This document shows, one piece after another, positions 36,375-46,137 of a DNA stretch of 64,000 bases (within the stretch, counting starts at the first letter, position 1; each line of letters opens with the position of its first letter). The stretch covers positions 292,573-356,572 of the forward strand of contig NZ_FNGG01000003.1 in assembly GCF_900102915.1 (NCBI RefSeq). The letters run 5' to 3'. The notes beneath the pieces were generated by a model. It saw only the letters and a program-made list of their open reading frames with translations, was not told the origin of the DNA and did not search any database. The translations under genes and the position numbers were made by a program. The stretch is from Salinimicrobium catena (GTDB taxonomy: Bacteria; Bacteroidota; Bacteroidia; Flavobacteriales; Flavobacteriaceae).

Positions 36375-37399
36375 TAAAAATTTCCTTTTAATTCTATTTC
36401 CGGCTTCCAAGTATGGAGGGAAAAGTTTAGAGCTAAATTATATTGTTTTTCCAAAAATGACCTTCGTTGTTCGGGAGATTTTCCCGTTTGGTTTATTATT
36501 GTCTCTGCTAGGGGATGTTTACTATTAATATAAAATTCATTTCGGTTATATAAGCGTTGGAGAAATCGCTTTTCTGGAATCCTAGCTTTCTTATTGTTAT
36601 TAATGTCCTTATCTGCAAGTACAAGGTTCCAAACGCCGTTTAAATTAGTTCCATTACGATGGTGATATAGTTTATTTGCGTGAGGAAGAAAGTGGTCGAC
36701 TTGGCATAAGTTTTTGCTCAGTGGATTTATTGAAATATCCTGAAAACTATAAAAACATTTTCCCTTTTGATAACCGTTTAAAGCATCTCTCACTGAAGTT
36801 ACATTCCTCCGCCTCATAATATCATTCTGAAGGAAAAAGAGCGATCTATCTTCATCATATTGTACCTCCAAAAGATTCGGATTTATCTGAAGATTCCAGG
36901 CCGTTTCCACTAGATTCCATCTTGCTTCTACTTCTTGATCAAAATTTTGGAAGTGAAAATTTTCTTTGAGTTTTAATAACTCATCCCGAACTACAATTTC
37001 TTTCTTTCCAACTGAAAAATCTTTCTCATAGAAAGGAGAAGGGATTGTATCTCCATTAACATTTTGAAATGCATCAATAACATTGGCAAAACCTAACCTT
37101 TCTGTTGTTATTAGAAGCTCCTCTTCGTTAATTTCATCTTGTATAAAGCTGCGGCAGGAATTTAAAAATTTGCTCGAGCTTGAATTGCCCTGTTTGTCAT
37201 TAACTCTTAAATGATCTACTATATTAGTTGCAAAAGGTTTGGCTAAATCAGATAAGGAAATTCTGGTAGTTTCCTTTGACGCTAATTCTAAAAGACTTTT
37301 GGCAAAGGCAAATTTATAGGTTGCTGAATTCTTACCGAAGAGTATTATTGCTCTCCATTGAGATTCTAGAGAGGGGTCATTTACTTGAAATTCTACCAT
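36374..37399 (-). CDS. HNH endonuclease of a Septu-like (PtuB-like) pair
   Basis: 341 aa. The HNH core lies at about residues 205-270: GKCFYSFQDIS, then CQVDHFLPHANKLYHH (the DH catalytic step), then GVWNLVLADKDINNNKKAR (Asn and N...K). The N-terminal half is helical and unrecognised. It starts 6 bp after the ATPase stop, and its stop overlaps the HIT start. ATPase plus HNH is the organisation of Septu (PtuA/PtuB), but the match to PtuB beyond the HNH core cannot be shown here. Confidence 0.75.
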   Translation of the reverse strand: MVEFQVNDPSLESQWRAIILFGKNSATYKFAFAKSLLELASKETTRISLSDLAKPFATNIVDHLRVNDKQGNSSSSKFLNSCRSFIQDEINEEELLITTERLGFANVIDAFQNVNGDTIPSPFYEKDFSVGKKEIVVRDELLKLKENFHFQNFDQEVEARWNLVETAWNLQINPNLLEVQYDEDRSLFFLQNDIMRRRNVTSVRDALNGYQKGKCFYSFQDISINPLSKNLCQVDHFLPHANKLYHHRNGTNLNGVWNLVLADKDINNNKKARIPEKRFLQRLYNRNEFYINSKHPLAETIINQTGKSPEQRRSFLEKQYNLALNFSLHTWKPEIELKGNF

Positions 37400-37405
37400 T
37401 AATGT

Positions 37406-39154
37406 TTAATTTAAAGATAAGGATCCGCAAGCACAAGTTTTCTTGCCATTTATCCACGTTCTACATTTCTGGCAAAAGATTTTATTATAAAAGTTGAGCA
37501 CATTAGAAGAAAAACTCAAAACTTCATGCGAACTCAATGATACTGCCCATTCATTGTAGTGAGCACCCAAGAGATTTCTGATATGAAGATATTTGTCAAT
37601 TTCCTGAGTTAATTCCCTCAGCTCAGTCTTTTTGAAAAATTTCTTAATTCCAGGCCAAAGATCTCCTATTGTATACTTGTCTTCGTATTTTCTTTGAATA
37701 GAAGTATTTAAACTCATGCTTAATTTATGACAAATAGTTTCTAAAAAAAGTCCTGTTTGAGAAGCTATTATCTGGGTATTTTTGGTTTTGGTTGCAATTA
37801 ACAGTGGGTTTTCAGCTTCATCACTATCAATTTCTAAAATTTGAGGGCCGGTATCGAAATTCCATTTGAAAATTTCAATTTCCTTGAACTTATGGGCATT
37901 TCGTCTAAAAACATTGCGAATCTGGTTTAACCATAATCTATCATGAGCTGAGATGATAATTTGCCAATCTTTAAATTCCTTCAAAAGATACTCTAGGAAA
38001 TTTAAGCGAATGGAGGAATCCACACTTTGTAAGACATCATCTAAAATAAGTACTTTGCTCTGTCCAAACTTGATAGATTCTTTTATAAGAGAAGTGTATA
38101 ATAATAAAATTAATAAGTCAAGATTCGCCTCACTGAACACCGAATTTGGTGTCACTTCTTTACCATTTTTTAATTTCACTTTTATTTCAAATGAAACCTC
38201 TGTCAATTCACCTATAAAAACATTTATTTCTTCGACGAAGTTTATAGGACTTATTTTCTTGAAGGCTGTTGTCAAGTGACTAGATGCTTCACTAAAAAAT
38301 TTTTTTATTTGTTCCTTCCTGGTGCTTTTTGATGCTGAACCGAGTTTTTTTATGTTTTTGATTTGAGTTTCTACTTCTCGGATTTGTTCCGTAATGCGAA
38401 CCACTGAGGAGGCAATTTCCAGACCCTTCTCATTTACTCCCTTTAACCTTCCTTTAGTTTTGAGTTGTTGGTACTGTTTTCTATTTAAACCACGCCTAAT
38501 ATTGTTTTTTATAAATAATGAGAAATCATTACTTCCAGCTGAAGGAATTTTGTCCGGATCCATTCCCAAGGTTTCAGCCAAATTTTGAAGATTCTTACGC
38601 CTCCTGCCTTTCAAACGAATTCTTTCTTTATCCAAATTCTGAAGCTGAACATGATCTATTACATGATCCTCATTTGTTGCTCCCTCAGTTTTGTATATAA
38701 ATTTCCAGAGTAGCAGTTGTTTACTTTGGACAGGTGTAGTAGAGTAGCTAATTATATCATTCCTTCTGAGAACAATGGGGGCTATTTGAAAATTGTGATG
38801 GATACCGGTTGGTGCCTTTGAATAAACTAGCTTATCTTTTTCTTCATTGTAATTTACATTTATAGTCCTGGTATGTCTCGTGTCATCGGAAAACCAGCAG
38901 GAGGTATAGGATCCCTCTTCCTCTTCTCCTTGAAAAGAAATGGGTGACGGGCGGAATTCATTTTTTAATGAGTCACTTCTCTCAATTTTACCTTGAAGAT
39001 TATATTCTATTGCATCAATAATTGAAGATTTACCAGATCCATTATCACCAAATATTAGTGTAGAAACAGGATTTTGACGACTATCCATAAAATTGAACGA
39101 TTGTTCATCAGGAATACCTCTAAACGAACGAATGGTTAATCTTCTGATTTTCAT
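37406..39154 (-). CDS. AAA/ABC-type ATPase (PtuA- or RecF-like) with C-terminal zinc ribbon
   Basis: 582 aa. Walker A LIFGDNGSGKSSIIDAIEY at residue about 33; a long helical middle with charged coiled coil (RKEQIKKFFSEASS region); then VLILDDVLQSVDSSIRLNF (Walker B and D-loop) and WQIIISAHDRLW (H-loop). The signature Ser-rich motif is replaced by VFSEANLDLLILLLY. The C-terminus CQKCRTWINGKKTCACGS is a zinc ribbon. It should use ATP to drive the HNH nuclease. The gene is divergent from hsdR with a 242-bp control region. Could also be an OLD/SMC-like ATPase of another two-gene family. Confidence 0.8.
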   Translation of the reverse strand: MKIRRLTIRSFRGIPDEQSFNFMDSRQNPVSTLIFGDNGSGKSSIIDAIEYNLQGKIERSDSLKNEFRPSPISFQGEEEEGSYTSCWFSDDTRHTRTINVNYNEEKDKLVYSKAPTGIHHNFQIAPIVLRRNDIISYSTTPVQSKQLLLWKFIYKTEGATNEDHVIDHVQLQNLDKERIRLKGRRRKNLQNLAETLGMDPDKIPSAGSNDFSLFIKNNIRRGLNRKQYQQLKTKGRLKGVNEKGLEIASSVVRITEQIREVETQIKNIKKLGSASKSTRKEQIKKFFSEASSHLTTAFKKISPINFVEEINVFIGELTEVSFEIKVKLKNGKEVTPNSVFSEANLDLLILLLYTSLIKESIKFGQSKVLILDDVLQSVDSSIRLNFLEYLLKEFKDWQIIISAHDRLWLNQIRNVFRRNAHKFKEIEIFKWNFDTGPQILEIDSDEAENPLLIATKTKNTQIIASQTGLFLETICHKLSMSLNTSIQRKYEDKYTIGDLWPGIKKFFKKTELRELTQEIDKYLHIRNLLGAHYNEWAVSLSSHEVLSFSSNVLNFYNKIFCQKCRTWINGKKTCACGSLSLN

Positions 39155-39396
39155 AATAGTATTAAAGTTCTAAAGTAAAATGACTCTTCATTGAATTCCT
39201 AATCAAGCTGGTGCTTGGAAATTTAGGAAAAAATTTAGAGTTATGGGTGGAGGAATTTCACAGGTTCTTTTCGCCAAAGCTTAAGTATTATAAGAGACTT
39301 TGTCCATTTTTACTTACTAATTGTTTTAAGATTATTTTATATTTATCAAACTTAATCCAAGTTGCTCCCTACCCAGACTTGTGAATAGAAGAACCT

Positions 39397-41715
39397 ATGA
39401 CAAGAGCTATTTCAGAAGCAGATACTAGAGCTAATTTTATTGATCCAAAACTTGCTGCAAGTGATTGGGGTTCAGATAAGATAGAAAGGGAATATTATTT
39501 CACTGATGGAAGAAAGCTAGTGGGGAACAGAAGAGGAAAAAGGCTTTTCCTCGATTATTTACTCAAATATAACAACACAAACTTAGCCATTGTTGAGGCC
39601 AAAAAATTTACTGATCATCCTACAAAAGGTCTGCAGCAAGCAATAAATTATGCGTTAAAACTCCGAATTAGATTTGTTTATGCTACCAACGGAGATAAAA
39701 TTTATGAATTTGACACGGAAATAGGTGGTGGAGATTATATTGAAAACTTTCCCACTCCTAAGACTTTGTATGAGAGAATATACAGTGACAACCTTCAATT
39801 AAAAGAAAAGTTTCACAATATTCCGTTTCTTCTCACCGGTGCCATGCGACCACGGTACTATCAAGAAATTGCAGTTAATAAGGTATTGGAAAGTATTGCA
39901 GAAGGAAAGAAGAGGATCTTACTTACCTTGGCTACTGGTACTGGAAAAACTTTTATCTCTTTCCAAATTGTTCACAAACTTTTACAAGCCAAATGGAATG
40001 TAGATTCGCAGGACCGTAGGCCTCGGATTCTATTTTTGGCCGATAGGAATGTTTTAGCTGATCAAGCAATAAATACCTTCAATCCTTATGAGAATGATCT
40101 GGTTAAAATTGACGGTGAAGAAGTAAGAAGAAGGAATGGGGTGGTTCCAACTAATGCATATATCTTTTTTGCTATTTATCAAGCAATAGCAGAAAGAGAA
40201 GATATAGGAGGTTACTACAAGGAATATCCTTCTGACTTTTTTGATCTAATAATTATTGATGAGTGCCATAGAGGCAGTGCGAACGAAGAAGGCTCTTGGA
40301 GAGCAATTCTGGACCATTTCGCTCCGGCTGTGCATCTGGGACTAACCGCAACTCCGAAAAAGAAAGATAATGTTGATACTTATAAATACTTTGGAAAACC
40401 TGTTTTTGAATATTCTCTAAAAGATGGCATTTCAGATGGGTTTCTAACACCTTATAAGGTGAAAAGGGTAAGAACCAACATAGATGAATATATACACACT
40501 AGTGACAATCGTGTTATTCAGGGAGAGGTTAAAAAGGATCTTTATAGTTTAAATGATTTTGACAAGAATCTGATAATTATCCAACGGACCGATCTTATAG
40601 CAAGAGCAATTTTGAATAACATAAATCGAATGGATAAAACCATTGTATTTTGTGCTGATCAAGATCATGCTTTGGATCTTAGAGATAAAATAAATGTGCA
40701 TAAAGAAATACGAGATCCATACTACTGTGTGAGGGTAACCTCAGATGAAGGTAAGGTAGGTCGAACATTTCTAGAGGCGTTTCAAGATAACGATAAAGAC
40801 ATTCCTGTAATTCTTACCTCTTCTAAGATGTTAACCACTGGTGTGGATGCCCGAAATGTGCGGAATATTGTACTCACTACTCCTATTGAGTCAACTGTAG
40901 AATTTAAGCAAATTATTGGTCGAGGCACTAGGATTTTTGAAGGCAAAGACTTTTTTACAATAATAGATTTTGTCGGTGCGACAGATAAATTTTATGACGA
41001 AGATTGGGATGGTCCTCCCGACGATGAGACTGACACAGATGAGACTGGAACAAAAGGCGAAAAGGAGTCTGGAAAAAAGAGGAAGAAACAAAAAGAAAAA
41101 GAAGATGAGGAAGGAGAAGGTAAGAAGGAAAAATTAATTATTGAGTTAAACAATGGTAGAGTATTAAAGGTGACTGATGTCGAAATTAGATATATCAGTG
41201 ATTCTGGAAAACCTCTTACTGCACGAGAATTTCTTGAGAAATTGGTAGGAGAGCTACCTTCAGTTTATCAAGATGAGGAACACTTAAGAAAGATGTGGTC
41301 AAATCCTGATACTAGAGATGCTCTACTTGTGCAATTAGGAGAATTAGGATTTGACAGGGAGCAGCTAGAGACCCTTAGAGAAATGATAGCTTCACCAGAG
41401 TGTGACTTATTCGATGTATTAGCACACATTTCATTTAGTTCAGAATTAAAAACTCGAAAAGACAGGGCAACTTCAGTGAAAGAGGACAACTCGTTTCTTT
41501 CTGTTTATAAAGATTTGAGGGCACGCGATTTTCTACTCTACATAATAAATCATTATGAAAAGTATGGAGTAGAGGAACTCGGTCGAAATAAGTTAGCAGA
41601 TTTGGTGAACTTAAAGTTAGGTACTCCTAAAGATGCAAAAGCAGCTTTTGGAGACATGAAATCCCTATTACAAGCTTTTTATAAGCTTCAAAAAAATATA
41701 TATAGAGCTAGTTAA
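39397..41715 (+). CDS. hsdR: Type I restriction enzyme R subunit (EcoEI-like HsdR)
   Basis: 772 aa. N-terminal nuclease domain (NLAIVEAKKFTDHP has the ExK). Helicase motifs: TLATGTGKTF (Walker A), IIIDECHRG (DECH), LGLTATPKK (motif III), QIIGRGTRIF (motif VI). The C-terminal EcoEI_R_C region (TAREFLEKLVGELPS to AHISFSSEL) is present after a Lys/Glu-rich linker near residue 560. Shorter than EcoKI HsdR, but normal for the EcoEI type. It translocates DNA and cuts unmodified DNA with HsdM and HsdS. Its stop overlaps the next gene by one base. Confidence 0.93.
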   Translation: MTRAISEADTRANFIDPKLAASDWGSDKIEREYYFTDGRKLVGNRRGKRLFLDYLLKYNNTNLAIVEAKKFTDHPTKGLQQAINYALKLRIRFVYATNGDKIYEFDTEIGGGDYIENFPTPKTLYERIYSDNLQLKEKFHNIPFLLTGAMRPRYYQEIAVNKVLESIAEGKKRILLTLATGTGKTFISFQIVHKLLQAKWNVDSQDRRPRILFLADRNVLADQAINTFNPYENDLVKIDGEEVRRRNGVVPTNAYIFFAIYQAIAEREDIGGYYKEYPSDFFDLIIIDECHRGSANEEGSWRAILDHFAPAVHLGLTATPKKKDNVDTYKYFGKPVFEYSLKDGISDGFLTPYKVKRVRTNIDEYIHTSDNRVIQGEVKKDLYSLNDFDKNLIIIQRTDLIARAILNNINRMDKTIVFCADQDHALDLRDKINVHKEIRDPYYCVRVTSDEGKVGRTFLEAFQDNDKDIPVILTSSKMLTTGVDARNVRNIVLTTPIESTVEFKQIIGRGTRIFEGKDFFTIIDFVGATDKFYDEDWDGPPDDETDTDETGTKGEKESGKKRKKQKEKEDEEGEGKKEKLIIELNNGRVLKVTDVEIRYISDSGKPLTAREFLEKLVGELPSVYQDEEHLRKMWSNPDTRDALLVQLGELGFDREQLETLREMIASPECDLFDVLAHISFSSELKTRKDRATSVKEDNSFLSVYKDLRARDFLLYIINHYEKYGVEELGRNKLADLVNLKLGTPKDAKAAFGDMKSLLQAFYKLQKNIYRAS

Positions 41716-43451
41716 TGGAAGTAAAAGTTCGACCTCATAAGATGATAGATCAAGAATTTGATCTTGATCTATCCGATTCAAAAGTTAAGGTGCTAATAGG
41801 GGGGAATGGTTCTGGTAAGTCATCAATTCTTGAAAGTGTTTTTCAATCACCTCAAGAATCACCCAGTAGGATAGTTTCTTACTCTTCTGGTCAAAATGAA
41901 TCGTTTTCCAAAATTTACCAGAAATATCAAAAATCGAATCAAGTTTATTCTTTAGACCCTGAAGAAGATAACACAGAGGATGAAGTTATTGATTCTAAAT
42001 TCAAAGCTGTTTATTTTGATTATAAATTTAGTAGGTTACTAATTTTCTTTGCAGTTGGTTTAAATCAGGAAGGATATATAATTGATTATTTTAGAGGAAA
42101 GGATTTATCTACCTTGAAAATTTCATTGGACTTCCGTATTCCTAAATCTTATGTGGACAAAATTGAAAACATCATAAAGAAAGAGGCTCTAGAGCCTGGA
42201 ATAAGAACAATTAGAAATACCTTCTTTCACAGATACCTTCAAATTTTTGCTGATAGATACGTAAAAGCTGATTATGATTTTGAAAAGTCTATTGAGAAAC
42301 AAAACGTAAGTTTTACAGCAGATTCTATTCCAATAGAATATAGCAATGTTACCCGACTGTTTGCCTTTTTAAGTTGGGCGGTTAGAAATCAATTTATAGA
42401 TATTGATTCTACTGAAATTGAAATAGAAGGATTAGAATTAGATTCTTATTCTGATGGAGAGTTTCAGTTGATGTCTATTTATAGTTTACTCGATTTGTTT
42501 GATGAGGAGAACACATTGTTTTTATTGGATGAAATTGATTCTCATATACATTATAATAACATCAAAGTAATATGGGAGACAGTGAGAAAAATTAAAGGTA
42601 AGTTGATTACAACAACACATTCTGCCGATTCGATTATTCTCAATGAGTTTACAAATTTAAAATTAGTAGAGAATGGAGCCATTGATAAGGAAATTGTTGC
42701 CAATAAGGTATTGGATAGGTTAGAAGCTTTGGCTGATAGCGCCAATTATAAATTATCCATTGCAGGACAAATAAAAAATATTGCTTTAGTTGAGGATTAT
42801 TTTGACTGGTTCATTTTTCTGGAGTTGTGTAAAAGAAAAATAGAGGATTTTGATCTAAATGTTCAAGAACAAATTCATTATATAAAATGTAGCTCGGGCT
42901 TTAATAGTTACGCTGAAAGGTTTGGAGGTCCAAAGCTAGATTGGGTTGAGGCCTTTAGGAAGCAGCATACAAATCCTCAAACCGCTAACATTTTTCTTCT
43001 CTGTGACAGAGACAACTTGTCTATAAGAGATGTAACAGATACAGGTTTGGTCATTAATTCTGCTCCAATGGGTAGACAAAGCCGGATAAGGCTAAGAGGA
43101 AATGGAAATAAGCATGCCTATTTAATGAGTTGGAAAAGAAGAGAAATAGAAAATTATCTTTTGAGCTTTACTATGCTTTCAAAACATGATAAACTTGATG
43201 AAATAAATAAACATCTACCTCCTTTATACCAGTTGAAACCGGGAGATCCGGCAGATAATGATAATGTCAGAGAGTTAGACACAAAGAAGTTGTTGCAGCC
43301 TCTATACCTTAAGGATAATATTAGCTCAATGCCCACAAATGACGGAGGGGTAGATTATAATAAGTTGGCTGCTATTATAGCAGAAATTCCAAGAGACGAA
43401 ATATCAGTAGATATTGAAAATGTATATAAATTCCTAAAAGGAAAAATTTAA
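41715..43451 (+). CDS. ATPase with C-terminal TOPRIM-like domain (DUF4435-like), embedded in the hsd operon
   Basis: 578 aa. Walker A VLIGGNGSGKSSILESVFQ; then FQLMSIYSLLDLFD and TLFLLDEIDSHIHYNN (Walker B) and LITTTHSADSIIL (H-loop) show an ABC-type ATPase. From residue about 355 a TOPRIM-like part follows: NIALVEDYFDWFIFL (acidic Glu) and FLLCDRDNLS (DxD) and REIENYLLSF, the ENYL signature of DUF4435. This resembles RloA/RloB- or OLD-like proteins found inside hsd operons. It overlaps hsdR upstream and hsdM downstream by one base each, so it is made with the RM subunits; it is not needed for basic type I restriction. Confidence 0.8.
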   Translation: MEVKVRPHKMIDQEFDLDLSDSKVKVLIGGNGSGKSSILESVFQSPQESPSRIVSYSSGQNESFSKIYQKYQKSNQVYSLDPEEDNTEDEVIDSKFKAVYFDYKFSRLLIFFAVGLNQEGYIIDYFRGKDLSTLKISLDFRIPKSYVDKIENIIKKEALEPGIRTIRNTFFHRYLQIFADRYVKADYDFEKSIEKQNVSFTADSIPIEYSNVTRLFAFLSWAVRNQFIDIDSTEIEIEGLELDSYSDGEFQLMSIYSLLDLFDEENTLFLLDEIDSHIHYNNIKVIWETVRKIKGKLITTTHSADSIILNEFTNLKLVENGAIDKEIVANKVLDRLEALADSANYKLSIAGQIKNIALVEDYFDWFIFLELCKRKIEDFDLNVQEQIHYIKCSSGFNSYAERFGGPKLDWVEAFRKQHTNPQTANIFLLCDRDNLSIRDVTDTGLVINSAPMGRQSRIRLRGNGNKHAYLMSWKRREIENYLLSFTMLSKHDKLDEINKHLPPLYQLKPGDPADNDNVRELDTKKLLQPLYLKDNISSMPTNDGGVDYNKLAAIIAEIPRDEISVDIENVYKFLKGKI

Positions 43452-44953
43452 TGAGTGAAGTACAAAATAAAATAGACCGGATCACTGATATCCTTAGACG
43501 AGATGATGGCATTAGTGGTGCGATGCACTATACTGAACAGATATCATGGATCCTTTTTTTAAAATTTCTTAATGATTATGAAGAAAACAGAGCTGATGAG
43601 GCTATTCTTGAAGGTAAAGATTACGAGTATGTAATTAGAAGAGACCTTAGATGGGACTCTTGGGCAAGTCCAAAAGATAAAAATGGGAGGTTGGATCTCA
43701 AACGAGCTCTGACGGGTAAGGACCTCATGGAATTTGTAAACATTACTTTCTTTCCATATTTAAAAGGATTTAAAGCAAATACTAATGATCCAAAATCAAT
43801 AAAATATAAAATTGGAGCCATTTTCGAATATTTAGATAATCGAATTGCGAGTGGTCATACACTTAGAGAAATTTTGGATATTATTGATACTCTTGATTTT
43901 CAAAGCTCTAGTGAATTGTTTGAATTATCCCAGATATATGAAACTCTTCTAAAAGGAATGGGTTCTGACGGGGGTAATTCTGGGGAATTTTATACTCCTA
44001 GAGCCGTAATAAGAGCAATGGTGGAAGCTGTTGATCCTAAGGTTGGTGACACTGTTTATGATGGAGCTGTTGGAAGTGCCGGTTTTTTAGTGGAAGCATT
44101 TGAATATATGACTTCTCCTGAAAAAAAAGAAAAGCTGTCAGCTTCGGATTGGGAAAAGATTCAAACCGAAACTTTTTATGGTCAGGAGAAGACATCCCTT
44201 GGATATGTCATGGGAATGATGAATATGATTTTGCATGGCATTGAAAGTCCCAATGTATACAAGGGAAACACCCTCACCCAAAATATACGAGATATTCAAG
44301 AAAAAGATAGACATTCTGTTATTGTTGCTAATCCTCCTTTTGGAGGAAAAGAGAAGAAACAGATTCAGCAGAATTTTCCAGTAGAAAGTAATGCTACAGA
44401 AATTCTTTTTTTACAGCATTTTATGAAGATGCTGAAACTTGAAGGACGAGCAGCCATTATAATTCCTGAAGGAGTGTTATTTCAAACAAATGCTGCATTT
44501 ACTAAGGTCAAACAAGATTTATTAGAAGGATTTAATGTTCATACAATAGTAAGCTTACCGAGCGGGGTTTTTCTTCCCTATAGTGGCGTAAAGACCAATA
44601 TCCTGTTTTTTGATCGTTCAGGTTCTACCTCGTCAATATGGTACTATGATGTTACACCACCCTACAAGCTGACGAAAAATAAGCCTATCGAGTACGGTCA
44701 TTTGCAGGAGTTTGTAGAGCTGTATAGAAATGTTAAAAAGCGCAATCATAGGAATGCCAAAACAGAAGAAGAGCGTTTTGATTGGACTGTTCCTGTTTCT
44801 GAATTAAAAGATTATGATTTGAGTGCAAAGAATCCTCATAAAGTTGTGGAAGTTGATCATTTGTCACCAGACAAACTTTTAAGTAAGATAAAGCAGAATA
44901 ATAATAGAATATCAGAATTAATGGAAAAGATCGAAAATTTGATTAATGAATAA
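43451..44953 (+). CDS. hsdM: Type I restriction-modification methylase subunit HsdM
   Basis: 500 aa. N-terminal HsdM_N helices (DRITDILRRDDGISGAMHY), SAM-binding motif I (VYDGAVGSAGFLVEA) and the adenine-methyltransferase motif NPPF (VIVANPPFGGKEKK). Complete N6-adenine methylase subunit. It overlaps the ATPase gene by one base and hsdS by 8 bp. It methylates the target recognised by HsdS to protect the island and host. Confidence 0.95.
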   Translation: MSEVQNKIDRITDILRRDDGISGAMHYTEQISWILFLKFLNDYEENRADEAILEGKDYEYVIRRDLRWDSWASPKDKNGRLDLKRALTGKDLMEFVNITFFPYLKGFKANTNDPKSIKYKIGAIFEYLDNRIASGHTLREILDIIDTLDFQSSSELFELSQIYETLLKGMGSDGGNSGEFYTPRAVIRAMVEAVDPKVGDTVYDGAVGSAGFLVEAFEYMTSPEKKEKLSASDWEKIQTETFYGQEKTSLGYVMGMMNMILHGIESPNVYKGNTLTQNIRDIQEKDRHSVIVANPPFGGKEKKQIQQNFPVESNATEILFLQHFMKMLKLEGRAAIIIPEGVLFQTNAAFTKVKQDLLEGFNVHTIVSLPSGVFLPYSGVKTNILFFDRSGSTSSIWYYDVTPPYKLTKNKPIEYGHLQEFVELYRNVKKRNHRNAKTEEERFDWTVPVSELKDYDLSAKNPHKVVEVDHLSPDKLLSKIKQNNNRISELMEKIENLINE

Positions 44954-46118
44954 GTGGAAAGAATACAAGTTATCTGATATTGTTGAATTTTCTGGAGGTA
45001 GCCAGCCCCCAAAATCTAATTTCTCAGATACGTGTAAGGAAGGATATGTTAGGTTAATTCAAATAAGAGACTATAAATCTGACTCTCATAAAGTCTATGT
45101 TGATAAAGAAAAAACTAAAAAATTTTGCTCCAAGGATGATGTTATGATTGGGAGGTATGGTCCACCAGTTTTTCAAATTCTTAGAGGTTTGGAAGGTGCC
45201 TACAACGTTGCTTTGATGAAAGCAATACCGGATGAATCCATTCTGAGTAAAGATTTTCTTTTCTATTTTTTAGACAATCCTTCAATACAAGACTATATAA
45301 TTTCTCTCTCTCAAAGATCTGCGGGTCAATCAGGGGTAAACAAAAAAGCACTTGAAGATTATCCAATCTTAGTGCCTTCCCTGCAGAATCAAAAGCACCT
45401 GGTCAATAGAATTGTATCCCTCTTTGAAAATGTTGATAAAGCAATAAAATTACTTGAGGAAAATATTGAGAATAGTAGAGCTTTGATGGGCAGTATTTTG
45501 AACAGAATCTATATGTCTAATGGAGTTTCGTTAAAAGATGCATGTGTAATTGGTCCTAAAAAGTCAGAGATCAGTCATCTAGAATCAGATATAGAAGTTT
45601 CTTTTTTGCCTATGAAAGATTTGAACGAGCACAACATAAATTTTCGACCTCAAGAGGTAAAGCAGTTATCTGAAGTGTACAAAGGCTATACTTATTTTGC
45701 TGAAGGAGATGTGATTTTAGCAAAAGTTACCCCCTGTTTTGAAAATGGAAAAGCAGGTCTTGCCACTAATCTTGTCAATGGGATTGGGTTCGGCTCTTCC
45801 GAATATTACGTTTTAAGACCTAAAGAAGGAGTTTTAGCAGAATGGATATATTTTGCTCTTTTAAGTGAACAATTTAGAGTGACTGGAAAGGAAAACATGA
45901 CCGGTTCAGGTGGTTTACAAAGAGTGCCTAAGAAATTTCTTGAAGATTGGAAAATTCCTTTACCAGACTTAAAGGTTCAACGAAAAGAAGTGGACCGGAT
46001 TCGAAAGATTCAGATGCACACCACCTCTTTACAAAAAGAAACTGAAATAAAAATCACAAGCTTAAAGGCTTTGAAGAAAAGTATTCTGGACAAAGTTTTT
46101 AAAGGTCAATTAATTTAA
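44946..46118 (+). CDS. hsdS: Type I restriction specificity subunit HsdS
   Basis: 390 aa. Two target-recognition domains (about 1-150 and 190-350), each ending in a coiled-coil spacer: LVNRIVSLFENVDKAIKLLEENI after TRD1 and KEVDRIRKIQMHTTSLQKE after TRD2, with SILDKVFKGQLI at the end. WKEYKLSDIVEFSGGSQPPKS is the usual N-terminal TRD start. The target sequence cannot be read from this. Followed 20 bp later by mcrB. Confidence 0.92.
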   Translation: MNKWKEYKLSDIVEFSGGSQPPKSNFSDTCKEGYVRLIQIRDYKSDSHKVYVDKEKTKKFCSKDDVMIGRYGPPVFQILRGLEGAYNVALMKAIPDESILSKDFLFYFLDNPSIQDYIISLSQRSAGQSGVNKKALEDYPILVPSLQNQKHLVNRIVSLFENVDKAIKLLEENIENSRALMGSILNRIYMSNGVSLKDACVIGPKKSEISHLESDIEVSFLPMKDLNEHNINFRPQEVKQLSEVYKGYTYFAEGDVILAKVTPCFENGKAGLATNLVNGIGFGSSEYYVLRPKEGVLAEWIYFALLSEQFRVTGKENMTGSGGLQRVPKKFLEDWKIPLPDLKVQRKEVDRIRKIQMHTTSLQKETEIKITSLKALKKSILDKVFKGQLI

Positions 46119-46137
46119 TCATCCCATTTAACTTAGC

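Noticed and set aside
36003..39154. Retron or reverse transcriptase associated Septu
   Set aside because: No reverse transcriptase or msr/msd-like structure was seen nearby.
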